This document shows positions 46,861-57,742 of a stretch of 64,000 nt of DNA, piece by piece. A program made the translations under genes and the position numbers. This stretch comes from Jeotgalibaca ciconiae (GTDB taxonomy: Bacteria; Bacillota; Bacilli; Lactobacillales; Aerococcaceae): assembly GCF_003955755.1 (NCBI RefSeq), contig NZ_CP034465.1:2598001-2662000 (forward strand), read 5' to 3'. The stretch's first letter is position 1. Each line of letters opens with the position of its first letter. Below the pieces are notes generated by a model, which saw nothing but the letters and a program-made list of their open reading frames with translations, was not told the DNA's origin and did not search any database.

Positions 46861-47535
46861 ATGAAATTTGCAGTAATTGTTTTCCCAGGATCAAATTGTG
46901 ATGTTGATTTATATGAAGCCATTCATTCTGTTTTAAAAGAAGAAGTTGAATATGTAGATTATCGTGAAACAACATTGGACGACTATGATGCTATTTTAAT
47001 TCCAGGTGGTTTTTCTTATGGCGACTATTTACGTTGTGGTGCAATTGCGCGGTTCGCTCCTATAATGGATACCATCATTGAAAAAGCCGAACAAGGTGTA
47101 CCTGTATTTGGAACGTGTAACGGATTCCAAATACTAACAGAAGCAGGATTGTTACCCGGATCTCTTCATTCGAATATCGATTTAAAATTCGCATGTAAAG
47201 CTCAAAAAGTAATTGTAGAGAATAATCAGACTATTTTCTCTCGTTTTTATGATGAGAAAGAAGAAATTGTTTTACCAATCGCACATGCAGAAGGAAATTA
47301 TTATTGTGATGAAGAAACGTTGGCAGAATTAGAAGCAAATAATCAAATTGTTTTTCGTTATGCGTCCGATGATAATCCAAATGGCAGTCTAGCAAACATT
47401 GCTGGTATCACGAACAAAGCTGGAAATGTTTTAGGAATGATGCCTCATCCGGAACGTGCAGTCGAAGAAATACTAGGATTTAAAGATGGATTGAAACTAT
47501 TCCAGTCACTCGCACAGAGTCTCGTAAAACAATAA
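46861..47535 (+). CDS. purQ: FGAM synthase glutaminase subunit PurQ
   Basis: 224 aa class I glutamine amidotransferase that delivers ammonia to PurL. Nucleophile Cys in VFGTCNGFQ (~86), and the His-x-Glu pair in [19 protein letters not shown] lies ~7 nt upstream of the ATG at 46861; the frame is open further upstream inside purS, but that is a shadow. Confidence 0.95.
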   Translation: MKFAVIVFPGSNCDVDLYEAIHSVLKEEVEYVDYRETTLDDYDAILIPGGFSYGDYLRCGAIARFAPIMDTIIEKAEQGVPVFGTCNGFQILTEAGLLPGSLHSNIDLKFACKAQKVIVENNQTIFSRFYDEKEEIVLPIAHAEGNYYCDEETLAELEANNQIVFRYASDDNPNGSLANIAGITNKAGNVLGMMPHPERAVEEILGFKDGLKLFQSLAQSLVKQ

Positions 47536-47562
47536 AAAAGCTGAAAACGAAAGGGGATTATT

Positions 47563-49794
47563 ATGCTTTTACAAGCAATGAAGCCAGAGGAAGTGAAAGA
47601 TTCTGGCATTTTCCGTCAATGGGGTTTGAAAGATTCAGAGTTTGAGTTAATTGAAAAAATATTGGGGCGTACTCCAAATTATACGGAGACTGGTCTTTAT
47701 TCTGTTATGTGGAGTGAACATTGCTCTTATAAAAATTCAAAACCAGTTCTCAAAACATTTTTCACTGAAGGAAAGCAAGTATTGCAAGGTCCTGGTGAAG
47801 GTGCTGGAATTGTTGATATTGGCGATAATCAAGCAGTCGTATTTAAAATGGAGAGCCACAATCATCCTTCAGCGGTAGAACCTTATGAAGGAGCTGCTAC
47901 AGGTGTTGGAGGAATCATCCGTGATATCTTTAGCATGGGAGCGCGACCGATTGCGATGTTAGACTCATTGCGATTTGGCGAGTTAACGGATGCACGCACG
48001 AGAACCATTTTCTCTGGAGTTGTGGAAGGGATTGGCGGTTACGGAAATTGTATCGGCATTCCAACAGTAGGAGGCGAAACGAAATTTGATGCTTCTTATG
48101 AAGGGAACCCCTTAGTAAATGCTATGTGTGTAGGATTAATCAATCACGAGGATATTCAAAAAGGACAAGCGACTGGTGTAGGAAATTCGATTATGTATGT
48201 CGGTGCTAAAACAGGTCGGGATGGTATTCACGGAGCAACCTTTGCAAGTGAGGAATTCAGCGATGAAAATACCAGTCAACGTTCGGCGATCCAAGTAGGC
48301 GATCCCTTTATGGAAAAATTATTAATGGAAGCTTGTCTGGAATTAATCAAAGAATTAAGTGATCATTTAGTCGGAATCCAGGATATGGGAGCGGCTGGAC
48401 TTGTTTCATCAAGTTCGGAGATGGCTTCGAAAGCTGGAACAGGAGTATCGATCAATCTAGATAAAGTTCCGCAGCGAGAAACAGAAATGACACCATACGA
48501 AATTCTATTATCGGAGTCACAAGAAAGAATGCTTTTATGTGTGGAAAAGGGATATGAAAAAGAAGTAGAAAGCCTGTTTGCTCGTTATGACTTAGATGCG
48601 GTCGTAGTGGGAGAAGTAACAGAAGGTAATCAATATCGTGTGTTTCAGCACGGAGAACTTGTTGCAGATGTGCCCGTCGATTCACTTGCGGAAGATGCAC
48701 CTGTATACCAGAATGAAGCAATAAAGCCAGAACGTATCGTCCAATTTGAACGAGAAGAAGCGTTTATTCCAGTAGTAAATGATTTGAAAAAAACATTGTT
48801 TGACTTATTAACGACACCCGATTTGGCAAGTAAAGAACCGATCTATCAAACATATGATTCCATGGTGCGCACAAATACGGTTGTTGGGCCGGGGAGTGAT
48901 GCTGCTGTCATTCGAATCAGAGGAACGAAAAAAGCTTTAGCAATGACTGCTGATTGTAATGCCCGTTATATTTATCTAGATCCATTTGCAGGTGGTCAGA
49001 TTGCAGTAGCAGAAGCAGCACGTAATATTGTTGCATCTGGTGGGTATCCATTGGCGATTACCGATTGCTTAAATTTTGGAAATCCTGAAAATCCTGAAAT
49101 ATTTTATGAACTACAAGAATCTGCTAAAGGAATTTCTGTTGCTTGTGAACGATTTGATGCTCCTGTTATTTCTGGAAATGTTTCTCTTTATAATGAGAAT
49201 GCAAATGGTGCCATTTATCCTACTCCCACTATCGGGATGATCGGGCTAATTAAGGATGTAAAAAATATCTTAACGCAGACATTCAAGCAGGCGGAGGATC
49301 TCATTTATGTTGTTGGGGAAACAAGAAATGATTTTTCTGGCTCACTTATTCAAAAAGTACAACAAAAAAGTATTTCAGGAACTATTGCTTTTGACATAGA
49401 AGAAGAGTACCAAAACCAGAAATTTGTTCAACATGCTAATGAAGATGGCTTTTTGGAAAGTGCTCATGATTTATCGGAAGGGGGATTAGCTGCCGGACTG
49501 ATGGAATCTGTGTTTTCAACTCCATTTGGTTTTAAAGTGAAAACCTCTTTAACAAACGGACAGTTATTCAGTGAAACACAATCTCGTTTTGTTATTTCAG
49601 TCAAGAAAGAAAACCAAACGAAATTTGAACAATATGTTTCAGAGGATTTTGCGAATTTGTCAGTAAAATTACTCGGCGAAGTAACGAGTTCTGGTGAGAT
49701 AACAGTGACTACAGATGAAGCAACTATTTCATTTAATCGTGAAGTAATCGAGTCAAAATGGAAAGAGGTTATTCCATGTCTTTTGAACGCTTAG
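47563..49794 (+). CDS. purL: FGAM synthase large subunit PurL (small type)
   Basis: 743 aa. It converts FGAR, ATP and ammonia to FGAM. The short PurL type, which needs separate PurS and PurQ. Segments: [11 protein letters not shown] with the conserved His, [24 protein letters not shown], and [14 protein letters not shown] near the C-terminus. AAGGGGA lies before the ATG. Its end overlaps purF by 19 bases. Confidence 0.96.
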   Translation: MLLQAMKPEEVKDSGIFRQWGLKDSEFELIEKILGRTPNYTETGLYSVMWSEHCSYKNSKPVLKTFFTEGKQVLQGPGEGAGIVDIGDNQAVVFKMESHNHPSAVEPYEGAATGVGGIIRDIFSMGARPIAMLDSLRFGELTDARTRTIFSGVVEGIGGYGNCIGIPTVGGETKFDASYEGNPLVNAMCVGLINHEDIQKGQATGVGNSIMYVGAKTGRDGIHGATFASEEFSDENTSQRSAIQVGDPFMEKLLMEACLELIKELSDHLVGIQDMGAAGLVSSSSEMASKAGTGVSINLDKVPQRETEMTPYEILLSESQERMLLCVEKGYEKEVESLFARYDLDAVVVGEVTEGNQYRVFQHGELVADVPVDSLAEDAPVYQNEAIKPERIVQFEREEAFIPVVNDLKKTLFDLLTTPDLASKEPIYQTYDSMVRTNTVVGPGSDAAVIRIRGTKKALAMTADCNARYIYLDPFAGGQIAVAEAARNIVASGGYPLAITDCLNFGNPENPEIFYELQESAKGISVACERFDAPVISGNVSLYNENANGAIYPTPTIGMIGLIKDVKNILTQTFKQAEDLIYVVGETRNDFSGSLIQKVQQKSISGTIAFDIEEEYQNQKFVQHANEDGFLESAHDLSEGGLAAGLMESVFSTPFGFKVKTSLTNGQLFSETQSRFVISVKKENQTKFEQYVSEDFANLSVKLLGEVTSSGEITVTTDEATISFNREVIESKWKEVIPCLLNA

Positions 49795-51377
49795 ATTTAC
49801 AAAAGAGTAGTACAGGTTCTTCTCCGCTTGGTATTCAGACTGAAATATTTCAAACTCCTAACTTTTATCGGGAAGGAAAAGAAGACCTTGTCAGTATGGA
49901 ATGGGATGAGAAAACAGTACGCACATTGAATGAAGAGTGCGGGGTGTTTGGAGTATGGAATCACCCTCAGGCAAATCGTGTCGCCTTTTTCGGCTTACAT
50001 GCTTTGCAGCATCGTGGACAAGCAGGAGCTGGAATCACTTGTGGTGATAAGAACGGATTACGAAATTTCCGTGGAATTGGTTTGCTAAGCCAAGTATTCG
50101 ATAATCCAATCGATTTAGAGTCTTTGGAAGGCGATCGTTCAATCGGTCATGTACGTTATGCGACGAACGGAAGTCACGATAACTTAAATAACTTTCAACC
50201 TTTTTTATTTCATTTTTATGACCAAGACATAGCTTTAGCACACAACGGAAATATAACAAATGCTAAAAGTTTGCGGAAGGAATTAGAAGTAGCGGGAGCA
50301 GTTTTTAATTCCTCCTCTGATTCTGAGGTGCTTGTTCATCTAATCCGCCACAGTAAAGAGAAATCATTTTATGAAAAATTAGAAGACTCATTGCGAAAGA
50401 TTCAAGGTGGATTTAATTATGTTGTCTTAACGAAAGAAGCGCTAATCGGAGCGGTTGACCCCAATAGCTTCCGTCCTTTAGTCATTGGGAAAATGAAGAA
50501 CGGGGCTTATATATTGACCAGTGAAACTTGCGCCCTGCATGTAGTAGGTGCTGAGTTTGTTCAAAATATACATGCTGGTCATTATGCCATTATTAATGAT
50601 GATGGCATTGATATTCGTCCCTACACAAATGAAACCATGGTTGCAATTGAAGCGATGGAATATATTTATTTTGCTCGGCCTGATTCAGATATAGCAAGTA
50701 TTAACGTCCATAGTGCTCGTAAAGCAATGGGAAGACAACTCGCGATTGAAAAGCCATCTCCAGCAAGTGTTGATATGGTAATCGGTGTTCCCAATTCATC
50801 TTTATCTGCCGCAACTGGATATGCAGAACAGAGTGGTATTCCCTACGAAATGGGATTGGTAAAGAATCAATATGTGGCCCGTACTTTTATTGAACCGACG
50901 CAAGAACTGCGCGAGCAGGGAGTTAGAAAAAAATTATCTGCTGTTGTAGGAGTTGTAGAAGGGAAATCAATTGTATTGGTAGATGATTCTATTGTCAGAG
51001 GAACAACAATGAAACGTCTGATCCTTTTACTGAGAGAAGCGGGAGCGCGGGAAGTACACGTTCGTATTTCCAGCCCGCCTTTCCGCTTTCCAAACTACTA
51101 TGGAATTGATATGAGCACGAGTTCTGAATTACTGGCTGCTAATTTTACTATTAAAGAAATGTGTACCTATCTTGGATCGGATAGTTTAGAGTTTTTATCC
51201 GTCGATGGTACGATTAAAAGTATTGGTGTAAATTTTGACGCGCCTCACAAAGGGTTATGTATCAGTGCATTTACAGGAGAATACCCGGCGCCGCTTGGAG
51301 ATTACAAAACAGGATTAGAACTTCAATTAACAGATATTCAAAAAAGAATCTTGAGAGGAGAAAACGTTGATGAGTAA
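49776..51377 (+). CDS. purF: Amidophosphoribosyltransferase PurF
   Basis: 533 aa. It catalyses the first committed step: PRPP + glutamine to phosphoribosylamine. The N-terminal glutaminase begins at Cys55 in [11 protein letters not shown] after a 54-residue leader, far longer than the 11-residue propeptide of B. subtilis PurF. The PRTase domain has [13 protein letters not shown]-type motif ([13 protein letters not shown]). Of the Fe-S ligands of the Bacillus enzyme, the Cys in SETCAL and one in GLCIS remain; the two others read Asn (FPNYYG) and Ala (SAFTG). AAGAGG precedes ATG 49776; an in-frame ATG at 49896 would give a 14-residue propeptide but has a poor ribosome site. Confidence 0.94.
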   Translation: MSFERLDLQKSSTGSSPLGIQTEIFQTPNFYREGKEDLVSMEWDEKTVRTLNEECGVFGVWNHPQANRVAFFGLHALQHRGQAGAGITCGDKNGLRNFRGIGLLSQVFDNPIDLESLEGDRSIGHVRYATNGSHDNLNNFQPFLFHFYDQDIALAHNGNITNAKSLRKELEVAGAVFNSSSDSEVLVHLIRHSKEKSFYEKLEDSLRKIQGGFNYVVLTKEALIGAVDPNSFRPLVIGKMKNGAYILTSETCALHVVGAEFVQNIHAGHYAIINDDGIDIRPYTNETMVAIEAMEYIYFARPDSDIASINVHSARKAMGRQLAIEKPSPASVDMVIGVPNSSLSAATGYAEQSGIPYEMGLVKNQYVARTFIEPTQELREQGVRKKLSAVVGVVEGKSIVLVDDSIVRGTTMKRLILLLREAGAREVHVRISSPPFRFPNYYGIDMSTSSELLAANFTIKEMCTYLGSDSLEFLSVDGTIKSIGVNFDAPHKGLCISAFTGEYPAPLGDYKTGLELQLTDIQKRILRGENVDE

Positions 51378-52425
51378 TCGCAAACATTCAGCGTACGAAG
51401 CAGCGGGCGTTCAAATTGAAAAAGGATATGAAGCTGTTGAACGAATGAAAAAACATATTCAACGTACCGATCGTCCGGAGGTGCTGTCTCAATTAGGCGG
51501 ATTCGGTGGTTTATTTGACTTGTCGAAACATGCTCGCTCCGGAACGCATCCCGTTCTAGTTTCTGGAACAGACGGAGTGGGAACAAAAATTGTTTTAGCA
51601 CAACAGTCTCAAAAATTCGATACGATTGGCATTGACTGTGTAGCAATGTGCGTGAATGATGTTCTTGCTCAAGGAGCAGAACCGCTGTTTTTCTTAGATT
51701 ATTTAGCTGTTGGCAAAAATGATCCAGAAACTATTGAGCAAATCGTTTCTGGTGTTGCTCAAGGATGTGTTGATGCTGGAGCAGCTCTTATAGGGGGCGA
51801 AACTGCCGAAATGCCTGATGTATATTCAGCAGAGGAATTCGATTTAGCAGGTTTTTGTGTTGGTATTGTGGACCGTGCGCAGTTACTTGATTCTCATAAC
51901 ATCGAAAAAGGCGACGTTCTTATAGGAATTCCAAGTTCGGGACTTCATTCAAATGGATTCTCTTTAGTCCGTAAAGTATTCTTTAAAGATCATGATTGGC
52001 CATTCGAAACAGTATTAGCCAATAAACGTACACTAATAGATGAATTATTAACTCCTACTCGAATTTATGTAAATGAACTACTGCCATTAATAAAAGCAGG
52101 TGCAGTAAAAGGCTTGGCTCATATTACGGGCGGAGGTTTTTATGAAAACTTACCGCGTATGTTCGACGAAACAAAACTGCAAGCTCAAGTGGATACAGAC
52201 TCTTGGCATAAGCCTGAGATATTTGCTATGATTCAAGCACTTGGAGAAGTTGATGAGGAAGAAATGTATCATACTTTCAATATGGGAATCGGAATGGTAG
52301 CCGCAGTAGCTCCTGAGCAAGTAGAAAGTGTCCTAGACCATATTGCTGATGCAGTAGTGATCGGTTCAATTAATAACAAGACGACGGAACAATCCGTTAT
52401 ATTGAGTATAAAGGAGTCCAGATAA
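51370..52425 (+). CDS. purM: Phosphoribosylformylglycinamidine cyclo-ligase (AIR synthetase)
   Basis: 351 aa. It closes the imidazole ring of FGAM to AIR with ATP. Segments: [48 protein letters not shown], and the C-terminal [14 protein letters not shown]. The ATG at 51370 follows GAGAGGAG; TTG one codon earlier is unlikely. It overlaps the end of purF by 8 bases and is one base from purN. Confidence 0.96.
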   Translation: MSNRKHSAYEAAGVQIEKGYEAVERMKKHIQRTDRPEVLSQLGGFGGLFDLSKHARSGTHPVLVSGTDGVGTKIVLAQQSQKFDTIGIDCVAMCVNDVLAQGAEPLFFLDYLAVGKNDPETIEQIVSGVAQGCVDAGAALIGGETAEMPDVYSAEEFDLAGFCVGIVDRAQLLDSHNIEKGDVLIGIPSSGLHSNGFSLVRKVFFKDHDWPFETVLANKRTLIDELLTPTRIYVNELLPLIKAGAVKGLAHITGGGFYENLPRMFDETKLQAQVDTDSWHKPEIFAMIQALGEVDEEEMYHTFNMGIGMVAAVAPEQVESVLDHIADAVVIGSINNKTTEQSVILSIKESR

Positions 52426-52426
52426 G

Positions 52427-53005
52427 ATGAGACTAGCTTTATTCGCATCAGGAAATGGCTCCAACGTGGAATCAATTATTCAAGCTATAATAGAAGGCAG
52501 GATTGATGCATCCGTTGCGTGTGTTTTTTCTGACAATCCACATGCATACGTCATTGAGCGAGCAAAAAAATACGAAATTCCCTATTTTGTCTGTTCTCCG
52601 CGTCAGTGTGCAAGTAGAAATAAATGGGAAGAGCTAATTTTATCTTTTCTGGAGGAACAAAAAGTAGATTGGATTATCTTGGCAGGGTTTATGAGGATTA
52701 TAAGCGAGCCGATATTAAAACGATATCCTCGACGCATTATAAATATTCATCCATCTTTATTGCCTGATTTTCCAGGAAAACAGAGTATAGTAGATGTATT
52801 TGAAGCAAAAGTAAAAGAAACGGGTGTTACGGTCCATTACGTGGATCGTGGGATTGATACAGGCCCGATTATCGCTCAAGAAAAGTTATCGATTGAGCGA
52901 AATTGGGATTTGCCAACACTCGAAAGAAAGATTCATCAAATAGAGCATCAACTCTATCCAAAAGTGATTCAAGAAGTCATTCAAAAGGAGCGATTCAATT
53001 CATGA
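52427..53005 (+). CDS. purN: GAR formyltransferase PurN
   Basis: 192 aa. It transfers formyl from 10-formyl-THF to GAR. N-terminal ALFASGNGSNVESII, substrate loop LAGFMRIIS, catalytic set IINIHPSLLPDFPGKQ (Asn and His) and VHYVDRGIDTGPII (Asp). AAGGAG upstream. Its stop overlaps purH by ATGA. Confidence 0.95.
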   Translation: MRLALFASGNGSNVESIIQAIIEGRIDASVACVFSDNPHAYVIERAKKYEIPYFVCSPRQCASRNKWEELILSFLEEQKVDWIILAGFMRIISEPILKRYPRRIINIHPSLLPDFPGKQSIVDVFEAKVKETGVTVHYVDRGIDTGPIIAQEKLSIERNWDLPTLERKIHQIEHQLYPKVIQEVIQKERFNS

Positions 53006-54582
53006 CAGACCGCTATGCATTAATTAGTGTATCCGATAAAACAGATATCGAAAAAGTTGCTGAAGCACTTATTCAGTCAGGCTTAACCTTGTTGAGTACT
53101 GGAGGGACCTTAAAGGCATTAGAAGAAGCAAATATCCCTGTTCTAGCAGTTGAAACTGTAACAGAATTTCCAGAAATGATGGATGGTCGAGTAAAGACCT
53201 TGCATCCTAAAATTCATGGCGGCTTGTTAGGTGTACGTAAAAATGAAGAGCACAAAAAAGCCATGAGCGATCATGGCATCGTCCCAATAGACGTAGTGGT
53301 AGTGAATTTATACCCATTCAAAGAAACCATTCAGCATCCCAATACAAGCTTGCTAGATGCGATTGAAAACATCGATATTGGTGGACCCAGCATGCTGCGA
53401 AGCGCTGCTAAAAACTATCAATCGGTTACAGTTGTGACAGATCCAAGAGATTACCCTCTGCTAATTGAACAATTAACAAATAACAATGAAACTACTTTGC
53501 AATTTAGACAATATCTTGCAAAAAAGGTTTTCCAGTTAACTGCTTATTACGATTCACTGATTGCAGAGTATTTAACACAACAGTTTGATAACATAGAGGC
53601 AGAAAAAAGTAATGATTGGCCGCATATCACACTTACTTATGAACATAGCCAAAGCTTGCGATATGGCGAAAACAGTCATCAAGCTGCTGATTTCTATACA
53701 AAGTTAGACGCACCAGAATATTCTTTAGCGAACGCTGTACAGCTTCATGGAAAAGAACTATCCTATAACAATATCAAAGATGCAAATGCAGCTTTACAAA
53801 TCATTGGCGAGTTCCCTGAACCTTGTGCAGTTGCAGTAAAACATTTAAATCCCTGTGGTGTAGCAATCGGATCAACCATTGAACAAGCATTTAACCATTG
53901 TTTCGAAGCAGATCCTATCTCAATTTTTGGCGGCATCGTCGTTCTGAATCGACCGGTAACGCTCGCCCTAGCTGAAAAATTACATGATATTTTTCTTGAA
54001 ATTGTTATTGCTCCATCATTTGAGGAAGATGCCTTTCAATTGCTTGCTAAGAAGAAAAATATCCGCTTAATGACTGTTCATTTCTCAGAAAAAGATAACC
54101 GACCTGAAATGGAGTATGCGTCTGTCTCGGGCGGATTACTGGTACAAAATGTTGATTGTTCTAGTGAATTAACAAATCCTTCAGAATGGGAAACGATGAC
54201 AGAATTAGTTCCAACTGAGAAAGAAAAACAAGCACTGAGCTTTGGAATGCGCGTATGTAAGCATGTCAAAAGTAACGCCATTGTCATCAGCAATGAGTAT
54301 CGTACATTAGGTATTGGTTCGGGACAAATGAATCGGGTAGGCGCTGCGAAAATTGCTTTGGAACAAGCAAAAAATGCAACAAAGGACATGAAAGATTCTT
54401 TATTGATCATGGCGAGTGATGCTTTCTTCCCGATGGATGATACAGTTAAATTGGCTCATGAATACGGTGTATCTTCTATTATACAACCAGCTGGTTCTTT
54501 AAAAGATAAAGATTCTATTGCTGCCTGCAATGAGCTGGGTATGAGCATGGTTAAAACAGGTATTCGTCACTTCAAACATTAA
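53002..54582 (+). CDS. purH: AICAR formyltransferase / IMP cyclohydrolase PurH
   Basis: 526 aa bifunctional enzyme for the last two steps to IMP. The N-terminal cyclohydrolase (~1-200; ALISVSDKTDIEKVAEAL, MMDGRVKTLHPKIHGG) is followed by the formyltransferase (CAVAVKHLNPCGVAIG with catalytic Lys-His). The start at 53002 overlaps the purN stop and follows AAAAGGAGCG; the frame runs back to 52903 inside purN. It uses 10-formyl-THF, which the nearby fhs can supply. Confidence 0.95.
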   Translation: MTDRYALISVSDKTDIEKVAEALIQSGLTLLSTGGTLKALEEANIPVLAVETVTEFPEMMDGRVKTLHPKIHGGLLGVRKNEEHKKAMSDHGIVPIDVVVVNLYPFKETIQHPNTSLLDAIENIDIGGPSMLRSAAKNYQSVTVVTDPRDYPLLIEQLTNNNETTLQFRQYLAKKVFQLTAYYDSLIAEYLTQQFDNIEAEKSNDWPHITLTYEHSQSLRYGENSHQAADFYTKLDAPEYSLANAVQLHGKELSYNNIKDANAALQIIGEFPEPCAVAVKHLNPCGVAIGSTIEQAFNHCFEADPISIFGGIVVLNRPVTLALAEKLHDIFLEIVIAPSFEEDAFQLLAKKKNIRLMTVHFSEKDNRPEMEYASVSGGLLVQNVDCSSELTNPSEWETMTELVPTEKEKQALSFGMRVCKHVKSNAIVISNEYRTLGIGSGQMNRVGAAKIALEQAKNATKDMKDSLLIMASDAFFPMDDTVKLAHEYGVSSIIQPAGSLKDKDSIAACNELGMSMVKTGIRHFKH

Positions 54583-54600
54583 TCGTAGGGGGAAGACAGC

Positions 54601-55872
54601 TTGATCACAACGCAAATTTTAATCATTGGTTCCGGTGGCAGAGAGCATGCTCTTGCGAAACAATACGCCGCTAGCGACCATGTAAGTCATGTATGGGTAG
54701 CTCCAGGAAATCCTGCTATGATACAACCAGAGCGGGATTCATCTGCAGCGATTGATTGTGTAGATATTGGAATAGAAGATTTTGAATCATTATGTGCTTT
54801 TGTGAAAGAGAACGAGATCCAGATAACTTTTGTAGGACCGGAAATCCCTTTAAACTCAGGAATCGTAGATAAATTTCGTAAAGAAGGATTAAAAATTATT
54901 GGTCCAACAAAACAAGCATCCCAATTAGAAGCTTCAAAAGGGTTTGCGAAAGGGATTATGAATCGAGCAGGTGTTCAAACAGCTGCTTATCAATCATTCG
55001 ATCCTACTCAATTTCAAGAAGCTTCTCGTTATTTATCTGAGCACGCTTTACCAGTTGTTCTAAAAGAAGACGGTTTGGCACAAGGGAAAGGTGTTATAAT
55101 AGCCACTACACGGGCAGAGGCAGAGCAGGCCTTAGAGAAACTGATGATTGAACAAGAGTCTTCCGTCATCATAGAAGAGTTTCTAACCGGTAAGGAATTC
55201 TCTTATTTCTGTCTGGTGAATGAAGAACATATTATTTCTATTGGGACTGCTTGTGATTACAAGAGAGCATTTGATAACGATGAAGGCTTAAACACGGGTG
55301 GAATGGGAGCATATGCGCCGGTTGACTGGGTAGATGAAAATCTCATCGACGAAATTCATACCACGATAATTCAGCCAGTCATACAGAAAATGATAGAAGA
55401 AAATACTCCTTTTACTGGTGTGCTGTATGCTGGGCTTATGCAGACCGAAAAAGGGCTCTATGTAATCGAATTTAATACACGTTTCGGAGATCCTGAGACA
55501 CAAATTTTATTGCCTCTCCTTGAAACTGATTTTTATGAATTAACTCATGCTCATTTAGAAAAACAAGATATAAGTGTAAATCATTCTCTCGATTATGGTT
55601 TAGGAGTGGTTATCGCGGCAAACGGCTATCCAGAAAGTTACCAGATAGGCATGCCAATCAAATTATTAGATACTTGTCCTGTAGAGTCAATTTGTTTTTC
55701 TGGGGTGAAAAGAGAAGATTCTAAACAATTTGTTTCTGATGGCGGTCGCATATTAATGATGACAGCCAAAGGGCGCTCACTCTCTGATTGCCGGGACAGC
55801 GTTTATAAAATGATTGAAAAAGTAAGTATTCCCGATACATTTTATCGACGAGATATTGGTTTAACAGAATAA
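54601..55872 (+). CDS. purD: Phosphoribosylamine-glycine ligase PurD
   Basis: 423 aa ATP-grasp enzyme: phosphoribosylamine + glycine + ATP to GAR. N-terminal LIIGSGGREHALA, ATP-grasp core PVVLKEDGLAQGKGVIIA and the end of the fold VIEFNTRFGDPETQILLPLL. The TTG start at 54601 follows TAGGGGGAAG. Last gene of the pur operon, before a strong terminator. Confidence 0.95.
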   Translation: MITTQILIIGSGGREHALAKQYAASDHVSHVWVAPGNPAMIQPERDSSAAIDCVDIGIEDFESLCAFVKENEIQITFVGPEIPLNSGIVDKFRKEGLKIIGPTKQASQLEASKGFAKGIMNRAGVQTAAYQSFDPTQFQEASRYLSEHALPVVLKEDGLAQGKGVIIATTRAEAEQALEKLMIEQESSVIIEEFLTGKEFSYFCLVNEEHIISIGTACDYKRAFDNDEGLNTGGMGAYAPVDWVDENLIDEIHTTIIQPVIQKMIEENTPFTGVLYAGLMQTEKGLYVIEFNTRFGDPETQILLPLLETDFYELTHAHLEKQDISVNHSLDYGLGVVIAANGYPESYQIGMPIKLLDTCPVESICFSGVKREDSKQFVSDGGRILMMTAKGRSLSDCRDSVYKMIEKVSIPDTFYRRDIGLTE

Positions 55873-55899
55873 ATTAAAAAGCAGGAAAAGGCTGCAAGA

Positions 55900-55948
55900 A
55901 AAAATAGATATATGATCTTATCGAAAAAGATACTATATCTATTTTTTT
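55900..55948 (+). terminator. Terminator of purSQLFMNHD
   Basis: aaaaatagatata (55900-55912) / tatatctattttt (55934-55946) followed by T. Confidence 0.82.
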
Positions 55949-55960
55949 ACGCGAAATATT

Positions 55961-55969
55961 TGGTAAAAT
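55961..55969 (+). promoter_or_regulatory. Extended -10 of fhs
   Basis: TGG-TAAAAT, ~32 bp before the likely TTG start. No convincing -35. Confidence 0.5.
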
Positions 55970-56000
55970 AGATAAAACACTTGGAATGGGGTTGAATCGA

Positions 56001-57674
56001 TTGAAAAATGATATTCAAATAGCACAAGAGAATGAAATGCTGCCAATTGTAAATGTAGCAGAAACATTGGGTCTTGTGGAGGATGATTTGAAGCAATATG
56101 GAAAGTACAAGGCAAAGCTGGATTGGAATAAAATTGATTCTTTAAAAAATGAATCAGATGGAAAATTAATTTTAGTTACTGCTATTAGCCCAACGCCAGC
56201 TGGTGAAGGAAAATCAACCATGACTGTTGGCTTGGGTGACGCCCTTTCAAAAATTGGTAAAAAAACAATGATTGCTTTAAGAGAACCATCGATGGGACCA
56301 ACAATGGGTATGAAAGGTGGAGCCGCAGGCGGCGGATATGCACAAGTTCAACCTATGGAAGAAATCAATCTGCATTTTACTGGTGACATGCATGCCATTA
56401 CGACAACCAATAATGCTCTTGCAGCGTTTATTGATAACCATATTCAACAAGGCAATGAATTAAATATCGATCCCCGTCGAATTACTTGGAAAAGAGTTTT
56501 AGATATTAATGACCGCGCATTACGAAATATTGTTATCGGCTTAGGAGGAGCGACAAATGGTGTTCCTCGAGAAGATGGATTCGATATAACGGTAGCGAGT
56601 GAAATTATGGCAATCTTATGCTTAGCAACCTCCTTAGAAAACTTGAAGAAACGATTAGGAGATATCGTAATTGGTTATAATATGAACCGCAAGCCGGTAA
56701 CTGTTCGGGATCTTCAGATGGAAGGAGCACTGACGTTATTATTAAAAGACGCTCTGGAACCTAACTTGGTACAAACTTTGTATCACACTCCAGCATTTGT
56801 ACATGGTGGTCCTTTTGCCAATATTGCTCATGGATGTAATAGCGTGATAGCTACTAAAACAGCTTTAAAATTAGCAGATTATGTAATAACGGAAGCTGGA
56901 TTTGGTGCTGACTTAGGAGCAGAGAAATTTTTAGATATTAAAACACCGGTATTAGAAAAAACACCTGACGCTGTTGTGATGGTCGCAACTATTCGTTCGT
57001 TGAAAATGCATGGCGGAGCAGAGATGGCTAGTTTGAAAGAGGTGGAGGATGTAGAGGCAGTTAAAGCTGGTTTTGTTAACTTACAAAAACATATTGAAAA
57101 TATGCAACGTTATGGAATTCCAGTTGTGGTCGGTATTAATCAGTTTGTTCACGATACGCCTGCTGAACTTACTGCTTTACAGAGGTTATGTGATGAAATA
57201 AATATTCCTTGTATACTAGCTTCTACTTGGGAGAATGGCCCTGATGGCGGAATAGAACTTGCGGAAGCAGTAGTCGATGCTTGTGAACAAAGCAATCAGT
57301 TTCAGCCACTTTATATCGCAGAAGATACCTCGATTCAAGAGAAAATTTCAAAGATTGTGAAAGAAATTTATGGCGGTTCGGACGTTCAATATACGAATAA
57401 AGCTCAAAATCAAATGAGACAGTTTGCTCGTAATGGCTGGGGGAATTTTCCTGTATGTATGGCAAAGACGCAATATTCTCTTTCAGATGATCCGAAAAAA
57501 TTGGCTCGTCCAGAAGGTTTTACTATTACAATTCGGGAATTTGTGCCGAAAATCGGTGCTGGCTTTATCGTTGCATTAACCGGGGATATCCTAACGATGC
57601 CAGGCTTGCCTAAGAAACCAGCCGCTTTAAATATGGATGTTTTGGAAGATGGCACAGTTACCGGCTTATTCTAA
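56001..57674 (+). CDS. fhs: Formate-tetrahydrofolate ligase
   Basis: 557 aa. It makes 10-formyl-THF from formate, THF and ATP, feeding PurN and PurH encoded just upstream. Conserved segments: [23 protein letters not shown] (P-loop-like), [48 protein letters not shown]. The TTG at 56001 lies 9 nt after GGAATGGGG and gives the family-like MKNDIQIAQ start; the ATG at 55986 overlaps that ribosome site. Confidence 0.95.
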   Translation: MKNDIQIAQENEMLPIVNVAETLGLVEDDLKQYGKYKAKLDWNKIDSLKNESDGKLILVTAISPTPAGEGKSTMTVGLGDALSKIGKKTMIALREPSMGPTMGMKGGAAGGGYAQVQPMEEINLHFTGDMHAITTTNNALAAFIDNHIQQGNELNIDPRRITWKRVLDINDRALRNIVIGLGGATNGVPREDGFDITVASEIMAILCLATSLENLKKRLGDIVIGYNMNRKPVTVRDLQMEGALTLLLKDALEPNLVQTLYHTPAFVHGGPFANIAHGCNSVIATKTALKLADYVITEAGFGADLGAEKFLDIKTPVLEKTPDAVVMVATIRSLKMHGGAEMASLKEVEDVEAVKAGFVNLQKHIENMQRYGIPVVVGINQFVHDTPAELTALQRLCDEINIPCILASTWENGPDGGIELAEAVVDACEQSNQFQPLYIAEDTSIQEKISKIVKEIYGGSDVQYTNKAQNQMRQFARNGWGNFPVCMAKTQYSLSDDPKKLARPEGFTITIREFVPKIGAGFIVALTGDILTMPGLPKKPAALNMDVLEDGTVTGLF

Positions 57675-57698
57675 CCACAGCTATGTAGGAACTTATGC

Positions 57699-57704
57699 TA
57701 TAAT
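57699..57704 (+). promoter_or_regulatory. Extended -10 of the ABC-F gene
   Basis: TGC-TATAAT, ~39 bp before the start codon, with a weak -35. Confidence 0.6.
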
Positions 57705-57742
57705 AGCTTAGAATGTAAATGGGAACTGAGGTTATAAGAAAT

